Part shown: positions 36,401-46,700 of the stretch, one piece after another
Position numbering within the stretch: position 1 is the stretch's first letter
How the letters are laid out: every line of letters starts with the position of its first letter
From: Phylloscopus collybita
Taxonomy: Eukaryota; Chordata; Aves; Passeriformes; Phylloscopidae
Direction of reading: 5' to 3'
DNA length: 64,000 bases
Assembly (NCBI GenBank): GCA_027886175.1
Contig: JAJNNQ010000006.1
Location: 7,564,001-7,628,000, forward strand
The notes under the pieces: model-generated
Databases searched by the model: none
Seen by the model: only the letters and a program-made list of their open reading frames with translations
Told to the model about the DNA's origin: nothing
Program-made: the position numbers and the translations under genes

Positions 36401-36639
36401 ATCGAGCTGGTCCTGCCCAGTCTACCCCTTTGCACACAGTGGATGGAGACAAAGTCCCTGTGGTACATATGAGAGGTATCTTAGGAAAGGCTGTTTGGGT
36501 AAACCCCACCTTGGGCAAAGGTGAACCCACCCGTGGGATTGTTTTTGCTCAAGGACCTGGTAACACTTGGTGGGTAATGCAGAAAGATGGGAAAACCAGT
36601 TGTGTACCACAGGAAAACCTAATCCTAAGTGAGAACTGA
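33457..36639 (+). CDS. Pro-Pol polyprotein: protease, RT, RNase H, integrase
   Basis: Open frame running on directly from the gag stop. GTG at 33511 is the first common alternative start; residues below count from it. Protease: LVDTGAQ, with Asp19 in the DTG motif, and LGIDYL. Reverse transcriptase: about 150-430, with catalytic Asp232 (TIDIANAF) and YIDD (Asp296/297). RNase H: about 595-745, with Asp604 (FTDGS), Glu642, Asp666 (YTDS) and Asp736. Integrase: zinc-binding His763, His768, Cys797, Cys800, then Asp830, Asp889 and Glu925 with the D-x35-E spacing. A C-terminal domain extends to residue 1042. The YHAPAAGKVER stretch is of ERV-L type. The first ATG (33589) falls after the protease Asp, so separate initiation would lose protease. 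No break or missing catalytic residue is seen. There is no dUTPase domain. Confidence 0.93.
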   Translation, partial: RGPASSQVEERDNRIYWTVWIRWPGTSDPQKYTALVDTGAQCTLMPSGYVGTEPISISGVTGGSQQLTVVEAEVSLTGNGWQKHPIVTGPEAPCILGIDYLRNGYFKDPKGYRWAFGVAAVETEEIKQLNTLPGLSDDPSAVGLLRVEEQQVPIATATVHRRQYRTDRDSVTPIHEMIRKLESQGVVSKAHSPFNSPIWPVRKPSGEWRLTVDYRGLNEVTPPLSAAVPDMLELQYELESKAAKWYATIDIANAFFSIPVAAECRPQFAFTWRGVQYTWNRLPQGWKHSPTICHGLIQDALEKGEAPDHLQYIDDIIVWGNTAMEVFEKGEKIIQILLEAGFAIKKSKVKGPAQEIQFLGVKWQDGRRQIPTEVINKITAMSPPTNKKETQAFLGAIGFWRMHIPEYSQIVSPLYLVTRKKNDFHWGPEQQHAFAQIKQEIAHAVALGPVRTGPEVKNVLYSAAGSHGLSWSLWQKVPGETRGRPLGFWSRSYRGSEANYTPTEKEILAAYEGVQAASEVIGTEAQLLLAPRLPVLGWMFNGKVPSTHHATDATWSKWIALITQRARIGNPNRPGILEVITNWPEAENFSLTDEEEQVTRAEEAPPYNQLPAEETRYALFTDGSCRIVGMNRKWKAAVWSPTRQVAHATEGEGGSSQLAELKAVQLALDIAEREKWPKLYLYTDSWMVANALWGWLERWKKANWQRRGKPIWAADEWKDIAIRVGKLPVKVRHVDAHVPKSRANEEHRNNEQVDQAARIKVSKVDLDWQHKGELFLARWAHDASGHQGRDATYKWARDRGVDLTMNSISQVIHDCETCAAIKQAKRVKPLWYGGRWSKYKYGEAWQIDYITLPQTRQGKRYVLTMVEATTGWLETYPVPHATARNTILGLEKQVLWRHGTPERIESDNGTHFKNSLINTWAKEHGIEWIYHIPYHAPAAGKVERCNGLLKTTLKALGGGTFRNWEVNLAKATWMVNTRGSINRAGPAQSTPLHTVDGDKVPVVHMRGILGKAVWVNPTLGKGEPTRGIVFAQGPGNTWWVMQKDGKTSCVPQENLILSEN

Positions 36640-36717
36640 GTGTGAGGGTTCATTCTGTATAGTGGAGTTTATTAATTTAGGTATGATACAGATGGTAATA
36701 GAATAAGGGGTGGATAA
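36640..36717 (+). other. Pol-LTR spacer with probable polypurine tract
   Basis: The 78-bp segment after the pol stop has no frame for env. A purine-rich AGAATAAGGGGTGGATAA (36700-36717) directly precedes the 3' LTR and is the best candidate for the polypurine tract that primes plus-strand synthesis. It is interrupted by T residues and so is imperfect. Confidence 0.65.
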
Positions 36718-37457
36718 TGTTCTGGGTTGTGGAGCCGGGTTTTGTATATTCTATTTACATCTGTTTTGAGGCCTGATGACCCACCTTGATAGGCCATTGT
36801 TACCTTCCCCAGCCTGTGCGGTGCATTTGCATTTCTATACATCTCATGCCCTGGCGGTGGGGGGTGGGGGGGAGGGGGGGGGTGGCCGGGGGTTGGCGGT
36901 TCGGCCCGGCTGCAGGAGTGGTTCGGCCCTGCTGCAGGAGTGGTTCGGCCCTGCTGCAGGAGTGGTTCGGCCCTGCTGCAGGAGCGGGGTGCTCGGCGCT
37001 TCCTTCGTGGCGGTGTGGCAAGAGCTTTTTTTTTTGTCTCCTGTGCTCGCCATCCTGTCTCCCTCCTGGCCGTCCCTGAACCGGTTTCTTCGCAGAATCA
37101 TCTCTGCTCCAACAGGATCACGTCTGCCACTCCAGAAGTGTTTGGACTGTTTACGTTTGGACTGTTATCAACATCCTGAATTACAGGGTCAGATTGAAAC
37201 TCTGACTTTGTCAGGGTTTTCTTCTAAAATTATTGTTTATTTGTTTATTTGTTTGTTTGGTTGGGTGGTTTTGTTTCCTATCCCATTTGTATTGTTAATA
37301 CCTCCTAGTAAAAAACTGTTATTCCTATTCCCAACATCTTTGCCTGAAAGCCCTTGATTGCAAAATTATAATTCGTCGGGGTGCGAGGGGTTGGTATTCT
37401 CCATCCTAGGGGAACCTCAGTTTCCCTGGCAGATACCTGTCTTTCCAAACCAAGACA
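36718..37457 (+). repeat. 3' LTR (740 bp)
   Basis: Copy of the 5' LTR with the same termini, the same 10-T run and the same four 22-bp units (36898-36985). The only difference I found by eye is one extra G in the G-rich tract (36853-36899). Frames of up to 193 codons inside the LTR appear in both copies and have no recognisable domain; I do not call them genes. Confidence 0.95.
36898..36985 (+). repeat. Four 22-bp tandem repeats in 3' LTR
   Basis: Same array as in the 5' LTR, with the same unit order and the same variant bases in the first and last unit. The array therefore predates the integration and has not changed in copy number since. Confidence 0.9.
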
Positions 37458-37462
37458 AACAT
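37458..37462. repeat. Target-site duplication, right copy (AACAT)
   Basis: Matches the five bases before the 5' LTR. Host sequence continues as AAAGCTAG. The intact pair shows that this locus has not undergone recombination with another element. Confidence 0.85.
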
Positions 37463-38379
37463 AAAGCTAGTCAAAGGGCATTACTGGCAAGATGGGTATG
37501 CTTGATCAAGACTTATCACAACTTACTTTATTATCACTGAGGAATTCATCAAGCATGAGCAATTTTTTTTCCCTTTACAATAGAAGCATAAATGCACAGT
37601 CATAAAAAGATGATGCACTGTAGCTGAGATATCAACTAAGGCTTTTTGTTGTTCCAATGATTTTCTTTACAGAATTTTGTGATAAAAATTCACCCCTGGA
37701 TTAAACACTTGAAGCAGTGGTCCCTTATTACAGTATAATTAAAAGCAATCAGTTAATTTCTGAGTGATTGATGTCATATATTTGCTCTGCTATGTCTCGG
37801 TGGTAAATTTAATGTCTATTAAATGTCTAATCTGAAAAAACAGCAAATTCTAAAGCATTAAAACAGAACTTGCAAGGATCGCAAATGTATAGTACTCACA
37901 GCATCTTGCTACATATCTACATTTGTGAGTCTAGTCTTCTAGATTTGGGCCAAGACTGCACCTATATCCATCTACAGGTGAAAAAACTGAAAAAAACCTC
38001 CAAATGTAATTATAACGACAATAGTATTGCACTTCCCTGCAATACTATTGCAAGGTTGCTGGCTTCAGGTTCTGCTGTGCACTAACCTTGACAGCCCAGG
38101 GATTGCCTCCTGAATTCCTTCTGCTCCAAGACACGAACTTCTTTTTAAATGGTAAATCCAAGGAGCACTGAAATTCCCATCTGCTAATGTAGCTCTTTTC
38201 CCAAGTCATTGTCTTAGAGATTTAGCCTTACTCCTGTTTGAAAAACAAGTTACTTCAGTTTATCTATCAAGAGACACTTCTGCCTAATGAAATTAGTAGC
38301 TCTTGCCTCCACTTAGAGGAAAACAACTTAAAGGTTTATTTTTTTATGATTAAAGGTCTAGACAATCACTAACCACGTA
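37463..38379. other. AT-rich right flank of the provirus, no gene seen
   Basis: No exon or repeat family is recognised. A perfect 13-bp hairpin lies at 38019-38050. Confidence 0.5.
38019..38050. repeat. Perfect 13-bp hairpin
   Basis: CAATAGTATTGCA (38019-38031) and TGCAATACTATTG (38038-38050) are exactly complementary, with loop CTTCCC. It lies about 560 bp right of the provirus. No function is assigned. Confidence 0.85.
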
Positions 38380-39140
38380 AAGTTTAACAAGGGCAAGTAC
38401 TGGATTCTTCATCTGGGATGGGGCAATCCTGGATATATGTACAGACTGGGGAATGAGAGACTGAAGAGCAGTACCACAGAAAGGGACCTGGGGGTCACGG
38501 TCAGTGGCAAGTTCAGTATGAGTCAGCACTGCCCTGGGAGCACAAAGGGCCAACCATGTCCTGAGGGACATCAGGCGCAGCGTTTGCTGCCATAGATGGA
38601 GGGGATTGTCCTGCTCTGCCTCTGCTCTGCTCTGGTGTAGCCTCACCTTGAATGCTGTGTACAGTTTTGGGCATCAAATTATAAGAACAATATAAAGCTA
38701 TAAAGGTTGTCCAAAGGAGACAAAGATGGTGAAGGACCTAGAGGGGAAGCCATACATGAAGTCACTTGGATTGTACAGCCTAGACACCATGAGACATCAA
38801 GGCGAGACCTCATTGACAGCTTCCTCACGAGGAGAAGCAGAGGAGCAGACACTGATCTCTTCTCTCTGGTGACCAGTGACAGGACCTGAGGGAATTGGCC
38901 TGAAGTTGTGTCAGGGGAGGTTTAGCCTGGATATTAGGAAAAGGTTCTTCAACCAGAGAGTGGCTGGGCACTGGAACAGGCTCCCCAGGGAAGTGGTCAC
39001 AGCATCCAGCTTGGTAGAGTTCAAGAAGATGTTGGAGAATATGCTCAGATAGATGGTGTGATTTGGAGTCCTGTACAGTGCCAGGAGTTGCCTCAATGAT
39101 CCTTGTGGGTCCCTTCTACCTCAGGAAATTCTGTGATTCC
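38380..39140 (+). mobile_element. CR1 LINE, 5'-truncated copy (plus strand)
   Basis: The best-preserved CR1 here. It enters at the end of the RT-coding part (TGGGATGGGGCAATCCTGG, about 38413) and passes AAAGGGACCTGGGGGTCACG, GGGCCAACCATGTCCTGAGG and GGAGGGGATTGTCCTGCTCTG. It then reaches AGTTTTGGGCATCAAATTAT, TGGAACAGGCTCCCCAGGGA and the terminal GGGTCCCTTCTACCTCAGG with an ATTCTGTGATTC tail near 39137. Strong 5' truncation is typical of CR1. Stops and indels break the frame, so it is inactive. A 98-codon minus-strand frame here is a shadow. Confidence 0.85.
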
Positions 39141-39299
39141 TCCTCTTAGTATTAGATACATTAGAAAACTGTCGCTGCCATTCCTTACACTGCATTCCTT
39201 GAAGTTAGCTATTAAAAAATTATTCTACAGGTAACTATATTTTCTCTAATTCATATAGAGAATTTGCTCATTTATAATTTTTAGAACATGAGGGTGACC
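39141..39299. other. Short gap between two CR1 copies
   Basis: AT-rich sequence with no recognised feature. Confidence 0.5.
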
Positions 39300-40240
39300 A
39301 CACTGCATCAGATCAATTTTTTTCTCCTAAAATGGCCATGAACAGATACCTAAGGAATGGTCAAAACCAGGCAAACTTATGATATTTCTTCCTAACACTT
39401 TCCCAGTGTCTTCCTAATGCAGCCCAGCAGGCACTCAGCTTTCATTGTTGCAGAAGCACACTGCTGACTTCTGTTTAACTTGTTGTCTCAAAAAAATGAT
39501 TTGTCTCTTTTCTGTCTTGGCAATCAGCTTCCAGCCTGTACTGTTAAATGGTGTTATTTTGTCCAATGTACAGGGCTATTGAAATCGAAGTTATTTTTGC
39601 CTACCCATTTCTGTAGTCAGTTGAAAACCTTTTCAATGGCAGACTGTCCTTCAATGTAAAAGCTGTCCTCCATCCAGGGACATGCTGAAAGTGTAGTTTC
39701 CCTCATCATGCGGGCCACTAATGAGGATGTTGAACAATATCGACCTTAGTATCAACTCTGAGGAGTAACTCAGGCTGACGTATAATATCTGGCTAAAGCT
39801 GGGTTTTGAACTGCTGACAATTGTTCTTTCAGCACGGCAATTTAGTCAATTTTTCACCCAGCTTGTCATTCTATGTATCCAGACCATTTTTTTTTTCCAA
39901 CACAGCTACAAGAAGTTGTGCTATGGGACACCATGTAAAAGATCTTGGCAACACTAATGCAGTCATTTCTCTTCCCTTGCCCACCAAGCTGATCTTCCTG
40001 TTAGAGAAGGAAATTATTTTGGTGAGGTATTAGCCCACCCCCAGTAAATGGCTGTTCTCAGTTGTCCTCTGGTCCTATGTGTGCCTTGTTGTGGTTTCCA
40101 ATCTTCAGCTGAGTAAGGTCTGCACCTCCCTGAGTCTGTCTTTTTTGCCCATCTTGAGGGTGAGTGCGACCTTTGTTTTATTTTTTTTTTTTTTAAGTCA
40201 CCTGAAACCTTGTCTGTCTCAGTTTTTTAAAGATGATGAA
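39300..40240 (-). mobile_element. Older CR1 LINE fragment (minus strand)
   Basis: This is the reverse complement of a diverged CR1. The order is a GCAGCCCAGCAGGCACTCAG block (about 39420), CTTCCAGCCTGTACTG (about 39529), ACTAATGAGGATGTTGAACA (about 39718) within the RT-palm region, and the AAGATCTTGGCAACACTAAT block (about 39938) within the upstream RT region. It lies tail to tail with the plus-strand copy at 38380-39140. Divergence is much greater than in that copy, so it is older. Limits are approximate. Confidence 0.55.
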
Positions 40241-43200
40241 AGATGGACGGTTTTTATGGATTTGCATCATTATCAGGCAATTCTTCAATTATCTTTGAAT
40301 GCTCTCATTCTTTTGTTACTAATATAAGAACAAATTTTAAGGAACTAATCCAATGTTAGAATTAACTAAGAAAATTTTTAAAGATGGAATGTATCTAAAT
40401 TTTTGACACAGAATTGATCCTTTGTTTTTCTCCTAGAATCTGGTTTCATAAAAGCCTACTGATGTTCTGATTCACATTTAATATCACTTCCTTAAGTAAG
40501 TATTTCAGAAGAAATAAAAAGAGAAGGAAAGAAAAATTGTTCTTTTTTATCTTTCTGACTTCAAAGACGAAGTCAGCTTTCTTATAAGTCAAAGCAAATC
40601 TTAAACAGTAATGTTGACAAATAATACTCCATTTATGCTATCTTTGTGTTTGTATAAAGGAAAGAAAAGGTAAGCAAAGGATTATGTTTTGTCTTTTACA
40701 TATAACTACTTAGAAGAAATCAAATATTCTTTAAATAAATATGTTTGAAAGAAATTGCACACAAAAAAAATCCAAACCATTTAGTTGTACTTATGGTTTT
40801 ACAATACAGAAGAGAATAAGACAAGCTCTTGGGAATTCTTCTTGAAAGGGGTATTTTAATTCCTACATAGAAAAAAAGACAGTTAAATATTTAAGCAATC
40901 GAATAGTGCAAGAGTCAATATTGTGCCAACTTTTTATAAACAATTAGTCACTCTCAGCACATATATAACAGTATTGTTATACATTAATAATTTGTATATA
41001 TAGGTAAATCCTCTCTATATACTCTATCCACACTTTCCTTATCTTTGAAATATCCTGCCATCAGATAATACTGAAAATTTAAAATAAAAATGAACTAATG
41101 AATTACTCTGCCTGATTTACTCAAGAAGTGAACATATATTCTACGATAAAAAGGTAGTTAAGTTATGACAAATATAAAAATATTGTCTTTACATAAATAG
41201 GTACATTGAGGGAACAAAAACTGTATGATTTCACAGCTGTCTTAAACTAATCTGTGTACTTCTGTTGAAAGGGAAGGTCCCAGCACACTCTTTCTACCTC
41301 TTCCTTATGACCATGTATTGACTTTGCCATAGCTTCTGTAATGCTGACTGTAACAGTGTATCAGACTAACCTAGTGGTCTGCTGATATTTATTATTTAGA
41401 GAGTTAAAAAACTGTTGTGGTGGGAGTATTCAGAAGAGTACAATTTAAGGCAGTTTTAAACTAAAACCCAAACCGGTTCAATAAACATTTTATTAAATTC
41501 AGGTATGAACAAAAGTTTTATTTTAATGTTCATTTTTGCACATTGTTAGTCCTTTTCACCGCATATTTAAGGCTGTTCACCCTTATTACCTAAGGCTTAC
41601 AATAGCTGTGAATTTACATTGCTAGGGAACTCAAATCATACGGTTATCACTGATGGCTGTGGTGCTTGGTGGCTCTATGTAACCAATATCAGAGTGGTTG
41701 GATGCAAGAATTCTGGGCAAAATAAAAAAGACTGCACTGAAATGAGTTTGACTTCTTTCTTTGCTGATTTACTTCACTTACGCCTAACAGGTTGTTCACA
41801 TCCCCCTCTAATATGTGAAGTGTTTCATCTGCTACTCATCCAGCTTATTTTTTGTTGTTTCAGTTATGTCTCTTGTATATGCAGGAGCATGCACTGCCTG
41901 TTTGATGTTCTACTTCCCTTGTCTTTTTTCTTCTATCACTTGGATGCCTCATGGTGCAGCAAACCCAGTCTTTCTTTAACATTTGAACTGTTACATTGCT
42001 CAAACATTTATTTAAAATCATAATTTGTCTGGTTATGCCATCACAGTGTTATAAATTATTTCTATACTATGGCAAGTTACACTATTTCAGCATTTCGGTT
42101 CAATTTGCAATATTGTATGCTGATTACTGCATTCTCCGTTTATAATTGTCACAAGATTCTCTTTAGCTACAGAAAAAAAAAATCAGTACGTAAAAGTTTT
42201 ACTGGACTTTCTTTCCCACTGTGTTTCTAGGTGAAAATTCCTTGGAGTTTATTTTTACATAAGATTTTTATCTATTTGTTTGATGGTCACTTTACAACTC
42301 AATAAAGTAAATGCAATAAAATTTTAAAATTTCTTCAGCTGGATCTGTTTTTCAATGAGTAGAAAATGTTTAAGCTTATGAAGTATGATCTTTGTTGGGC
42401 CAGTAAAAAAAATTAAGGGCCAAGGAATTTTAAGAATGATAAATATGTCACTCAGTAGCTTGACTGAAAATTTAGTCAGGAATTAGCTCTTAACTTGCAA
42501 AGCTGAGCTGTTGTAATGTGATTATAACCAGTCTCAAAGATCCCAATTCTACCATAATGTAATCATTTTCAAGCCTTCCATGTCTTTATTCTAACAAATT
42601 TGCACTCTATTCGTGTTTAAATAATATTTTACTGTTCTGTCTTCTATAATTTAATTCCCATGTATTTCAGAATTCTATCCACATTAACTTAATATACATA
42701 TAAAGTGTAATTAATGGTTTTCTGCTCAATTATATTTACAAATGTGTACAGAGAACATTAATGTGATTTAGTCTACAGTGTGCACATGTACAAATACAGG
42801 CTTTCTTACACTATAACATTTTCCCATAATAATAATATATATTATTTTCATATATTTAAATTTACTGGGTAGTATCTAGTCTTAGCAAGACAACACTATA
42901 CTGTTCTTGGTAACTACATACTCAGAAAGAATTTATTACTCAAAATATTTGTCATTTATCCCCTTTCTTTAGGTTAATTTCCTGACTAGATATCTTTACC
43001 TACAGTTGCATGAGCTTAAAACATTTTTTACATACCATATTTACATCCATTTATGAGATGCAATCCTCGAAAGCAAGTTCACAGAGTCTTTTTTAAATAA
43101 TCATGGCAGAATATTTTTTGTCTGCATTTTGAAGTACAGTCACATCACAAACCTAGTGTTGTTTGGTCATCTGGACATAGTTGAAATCTGCTGATTTCAG

Positions 43201-43675
43201 TTACCTACCCTGAATAACAATGTGAATCTCTAGAGAATGTACTATTTTTTGCTTGCAAAAAAGCCCCAAAACAAACCAAGAATTTTCTCATCTAGTTTTT
43301 TGAACTGGTTGCACTCAAGGTTTTTTTATTATACATTTAATTGAAAAACATTACTTCAAATTTATTTGCAAAATTTATAATTTTGACTGTTCACACTCAT
43401 CTTTGGCACTATTAGCATTCAAATAGGTTGGCAATTATTTTTGCCATCCCTAGAATAATAATTTGTGTGCATTTAGACTGGAATGATATTTTTAAAGAAA
43501 TTTCTTTATGAATAAACATGCTGGAAGTGTAGAGCAATAAATACTTATTTCTAGGCTGATCCTGATGTTACAGATGTTTATAAGCTTATTCATTATTACT
43601 TATCTAATTTTGCCACCCCACAGATGACAAAATAAATCACCTGCTATGCCATCCACAAGTTTTGTCCCTAAACAG

Positions 43676-43731
43676 AAAAAAAAAAAAAAAAACATAAAAA
43701 CCACCACCACCACCACAACAACAAAAACAGT
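43676..43731. repeat. Poly-A plus CCA/ACA triplet microsatellite
   Basis: About 18 A residues are followed after a short spacer by five or so ACC units and then ACA units. Poly-A next to a simple repeat often marks an old retroposed tail, but no body is recognised. The threonine-rich and valine-rich frames here are artefacts. Confidence 0.8.
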
Positions 43732-46700
43732 AAATAATGCATTCTCCTCCCCCATGCAAGCATCATTGTCTATGGTCAGGTACGTGAATATATTAATATT
43801 CTGCCACTGGTTTCTCTGTCTGAGTGGAATGCATGTCAAATGAGCAGAGGGACAGTTAGTTATGGGCTCTTAACCGGTTGGAAGTTGATTTTACATGAAT
43901 GTCTGTAGAGAATGATAAAAACTGTCCTTGCTTTTCTCTATCATGTCTATTCAGTTTAGACTGATTTGTATTTTCTCAGGCTTTCCATAATTTTGTTTTG
44001 TTTAAGATAGAAAAACCATCTTTTTGTAATAAGATTGTTTTATTTCAGTAATAGATACAGTTGCCCCTACATAAGCAAGTACAAAGCATAATTAGCAATC
44101 AAACAGGAAAAAAGAAAAGTATTTAATTGGATGACTCCATTAACATCTCACTTCCTAAGACTCTCATAGAAAACATACCTTGAATATGTGTAAACCGTGG
44201 CTTATGCAAAGAGATAATACAGATAGCAAGAGATGCTGGACCACTTTGTTTTAATTGCCAGGAAAGGAGTTTGAATTATAGTTAATATCCTTGGAAAGGA
44301 CATGTAATATTTATATTTCTATTTCATCTACTATGGAGATGAGATTTGAATGTAAGTTAAGATATGTAAGATATGTCAATTAAAATAAAACTGGTTTTAG
44401 GCATTGTTAATTTTGAAAGGATTCTGTGTGAAATTATAATGCTGAGAAAAAAATCCTAGATAAAAAAGATAGAAGAAAAGCAGAATTTACTGTTGGTTAT
44501 ATACTGGCAGACTTATTTAGGAACAATGTTGGAAAAAGTTGTCAAGTGTCAATTTTATATCTGAGGTATCAATTAAATACTGACATAGATTTATAATTTT
44601 GAGAGTTATAGATAAGAGTAAGTATTAAAATTTGTAGAACATATTGTTCATATCTTTGCACTTTGATTGTCGTAAAGTATTTCTCTGTCTTTTTAGCTTT
44701 ACTGGATTTTCTTTTGCATAAGAACATATCTTATATTCTTGACATCAGTAATATTTTTCACAGCGTCCAACTACCTTTTTTAATATTTGTTTTATTCCCT
44801 GGAAAATCTTCATTATCTCACGTTGCTTTTTTTACCATGCATATAATGACAATAAATGCTCTATCCCAATTGGATTTTAATTGTGTTTCCATTAAATCAG
44901 CTGTATCAGTAAGAAAGTATGCATTCTTAGCAGCATTTCTGTTTTGACAACCAATGTGTCTAGAAAAATACTTGACACAAGGTGAAAGTATATTTTCTAT
45001 CAAATTTATTGCATTTTTTGTAAAACAGGTGTGTCAAGATAAAATTATGCTTCAGATCTGGTATTAAGAAGCATTCAAATACAAGACAGAATTAGTCTCT
45101 GAGCTAAAGATGTTTATTTCAGATGAGGAGTGTCAATAAAACAGTGTCAATGTTTAAGGTATCCAGCACAGGTGAAATTTTTTTCAAGAAGGAAGTTACC
45201 TGTAAGTTGATGTAAATTTAAATTTATGTTTGTTATGTAGGATTTCTTGTAGGAAGACTGAAATTTCACTGTTTGGTAGAAAATAATTTGCAACAGAAAG
45301 AGAAAATGTGACAGCACCAGATGCCAATTTTACCTGAAAGACACGGCATGAGAAGGAAAACAGAGGTATATATTGACATGAAAAAACCCAAACACAAACC
45401 CCACAGATAAACAGGTTGTTTTTTAAACTGCTAAGTACAATTGGCTTTTGAATAAAATATTTGACAGTCTTTTATAAATTGATAGCCAGCATGCTGGGTA
45501 ATAGATACGTTGCCAACAGTATGATCTACTGCTTTAAGTCCTCCATTGTAATTTCTTGGATTCATGAAAGGATGGTAAATATGACAAATAATACCTGATT
45601 AACAGCCTGGTTTTCAAAGAAAAATGTTGCTTGAATTTTGGAGGATAAGGGTTTTTCACTCCCTAGTCTATCATATATATCAATCTCTGGAGTAAGGGAT
45701 GTCCTGTAGCTCTTTGGGAATGTTGCTTTCAATTTAGGCCCATAACTTAAACCCTCTTATTTCTCCAGTCTAATGACATCACTAAAAGACTCATAATACT
45801 CTACAGAATATAGGAGCATTGCCACTGAGATTATGGAAGAATTTTGTTCTTTTTGTTTCTCAGTTACTCGACTGGACTACCGGACTACTTATCTTTGAAG
45901 CCTCCCTCAGGGACAACATACCTTTCATAATGGACCATCATTCAGATCTGCTACACTGCACTATGAAACTCCTTAAACCTGGGACACAGCCATAGAGCCT
46001 CTCATGGGCAAGAATTAAAGGATGAACTCCTTCAGAGCCTACTAAAGCTACTCTTTCATCAGTACGAGGAACTGCTGCTTGAATAATACAAATTTGTTTT
46101 GCTCTGCTGCTCAGATCCTAAGCCGGTTCCCTCTGCAACACTAACCACCTTCATAAGCCATGTCTACAAATGCAAATATACCATGCAGAGCACATTAGAG
46201 ATCAGGAAAAAGCTAGTTTCCACCTTTTATTTATCATGCTGGAACACATGTGGAAAATAGAGAAGCAATCTCTAGAATTTAATAGAAGCCAGAGTAGCCA
46301 TTATTTCAACATTTAGGAGAAAGTGCACAGAGAGGACAAATCAGAAATATATTTTCCTCTGCTATCTCATGTAATCAGGGTGCTTAGTTAAGGCCCTATA
46401 TAAAGAAGAAAAAATATAAGTACATATACACTAGCTATATATGTATAACAAGATCAAAAAATATTCAGTTTATAGGAGAGAGCTGGAGGTTAAACTGCCA
46501 TGGACAAAGTTATATAAAAAAACCTCATCTCTTCCATTATCCCAAGTTTGCCTCTAATAAAGCAGTGGGAGGTGCTCTCATGAAATCTGTTGTGGGTCCC
46601 TTATTTCTCAGGATGGTGATCCCCAGTGTAGGTTATAGACTGGAAGCTCTCTTATCTCACATGAACTCCTATATTTCTTAAAGGGTTAGACACCAGACAG

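Larger units (their letters stand above)
30867..37457 (+). mobile_element. Full-length ERV-L-type endogenous retrovirus (provirus)
   Basis: A 6591-bp element has the layout LTR, primer site, gag, in-frame TAG, pro-pol, short spacer, LTR, bounded by a 5-bp duplication. Gag has the ERV-L type C-terminal signature and Pol has the domain order PR-RT-RH-IN. There is no env frame: only 78 bp separate the pol stop from the 3' LTR. No dUTPase follows integrase, although some ERV-L lineages carry one. The LTRs are identical by eye except for G8 versus G9 in one run, and both open frames are uninterrupted, so insertion was very recent and the locus may be polymorphic. It is GC-richer than the host DNA around it. 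Confidence 0.95.

Noticed and set aside
33511..36639. Minus-strand and off-frame frames across pol
   Set aside because: Shadows of the pol frame without domains.
36776..37357. 193-codon plus-strand frame in the 3' LTR as an accessory gene
   Set aside because: It lies wholly within the LTR; in the 5' LTR the one-base G-run difference splits it between frames. There is no domain or signal.
43600..43843. Frames across the poly-A/CCA microsatellite
   Set aside because: Composition artefact of simple repeats.
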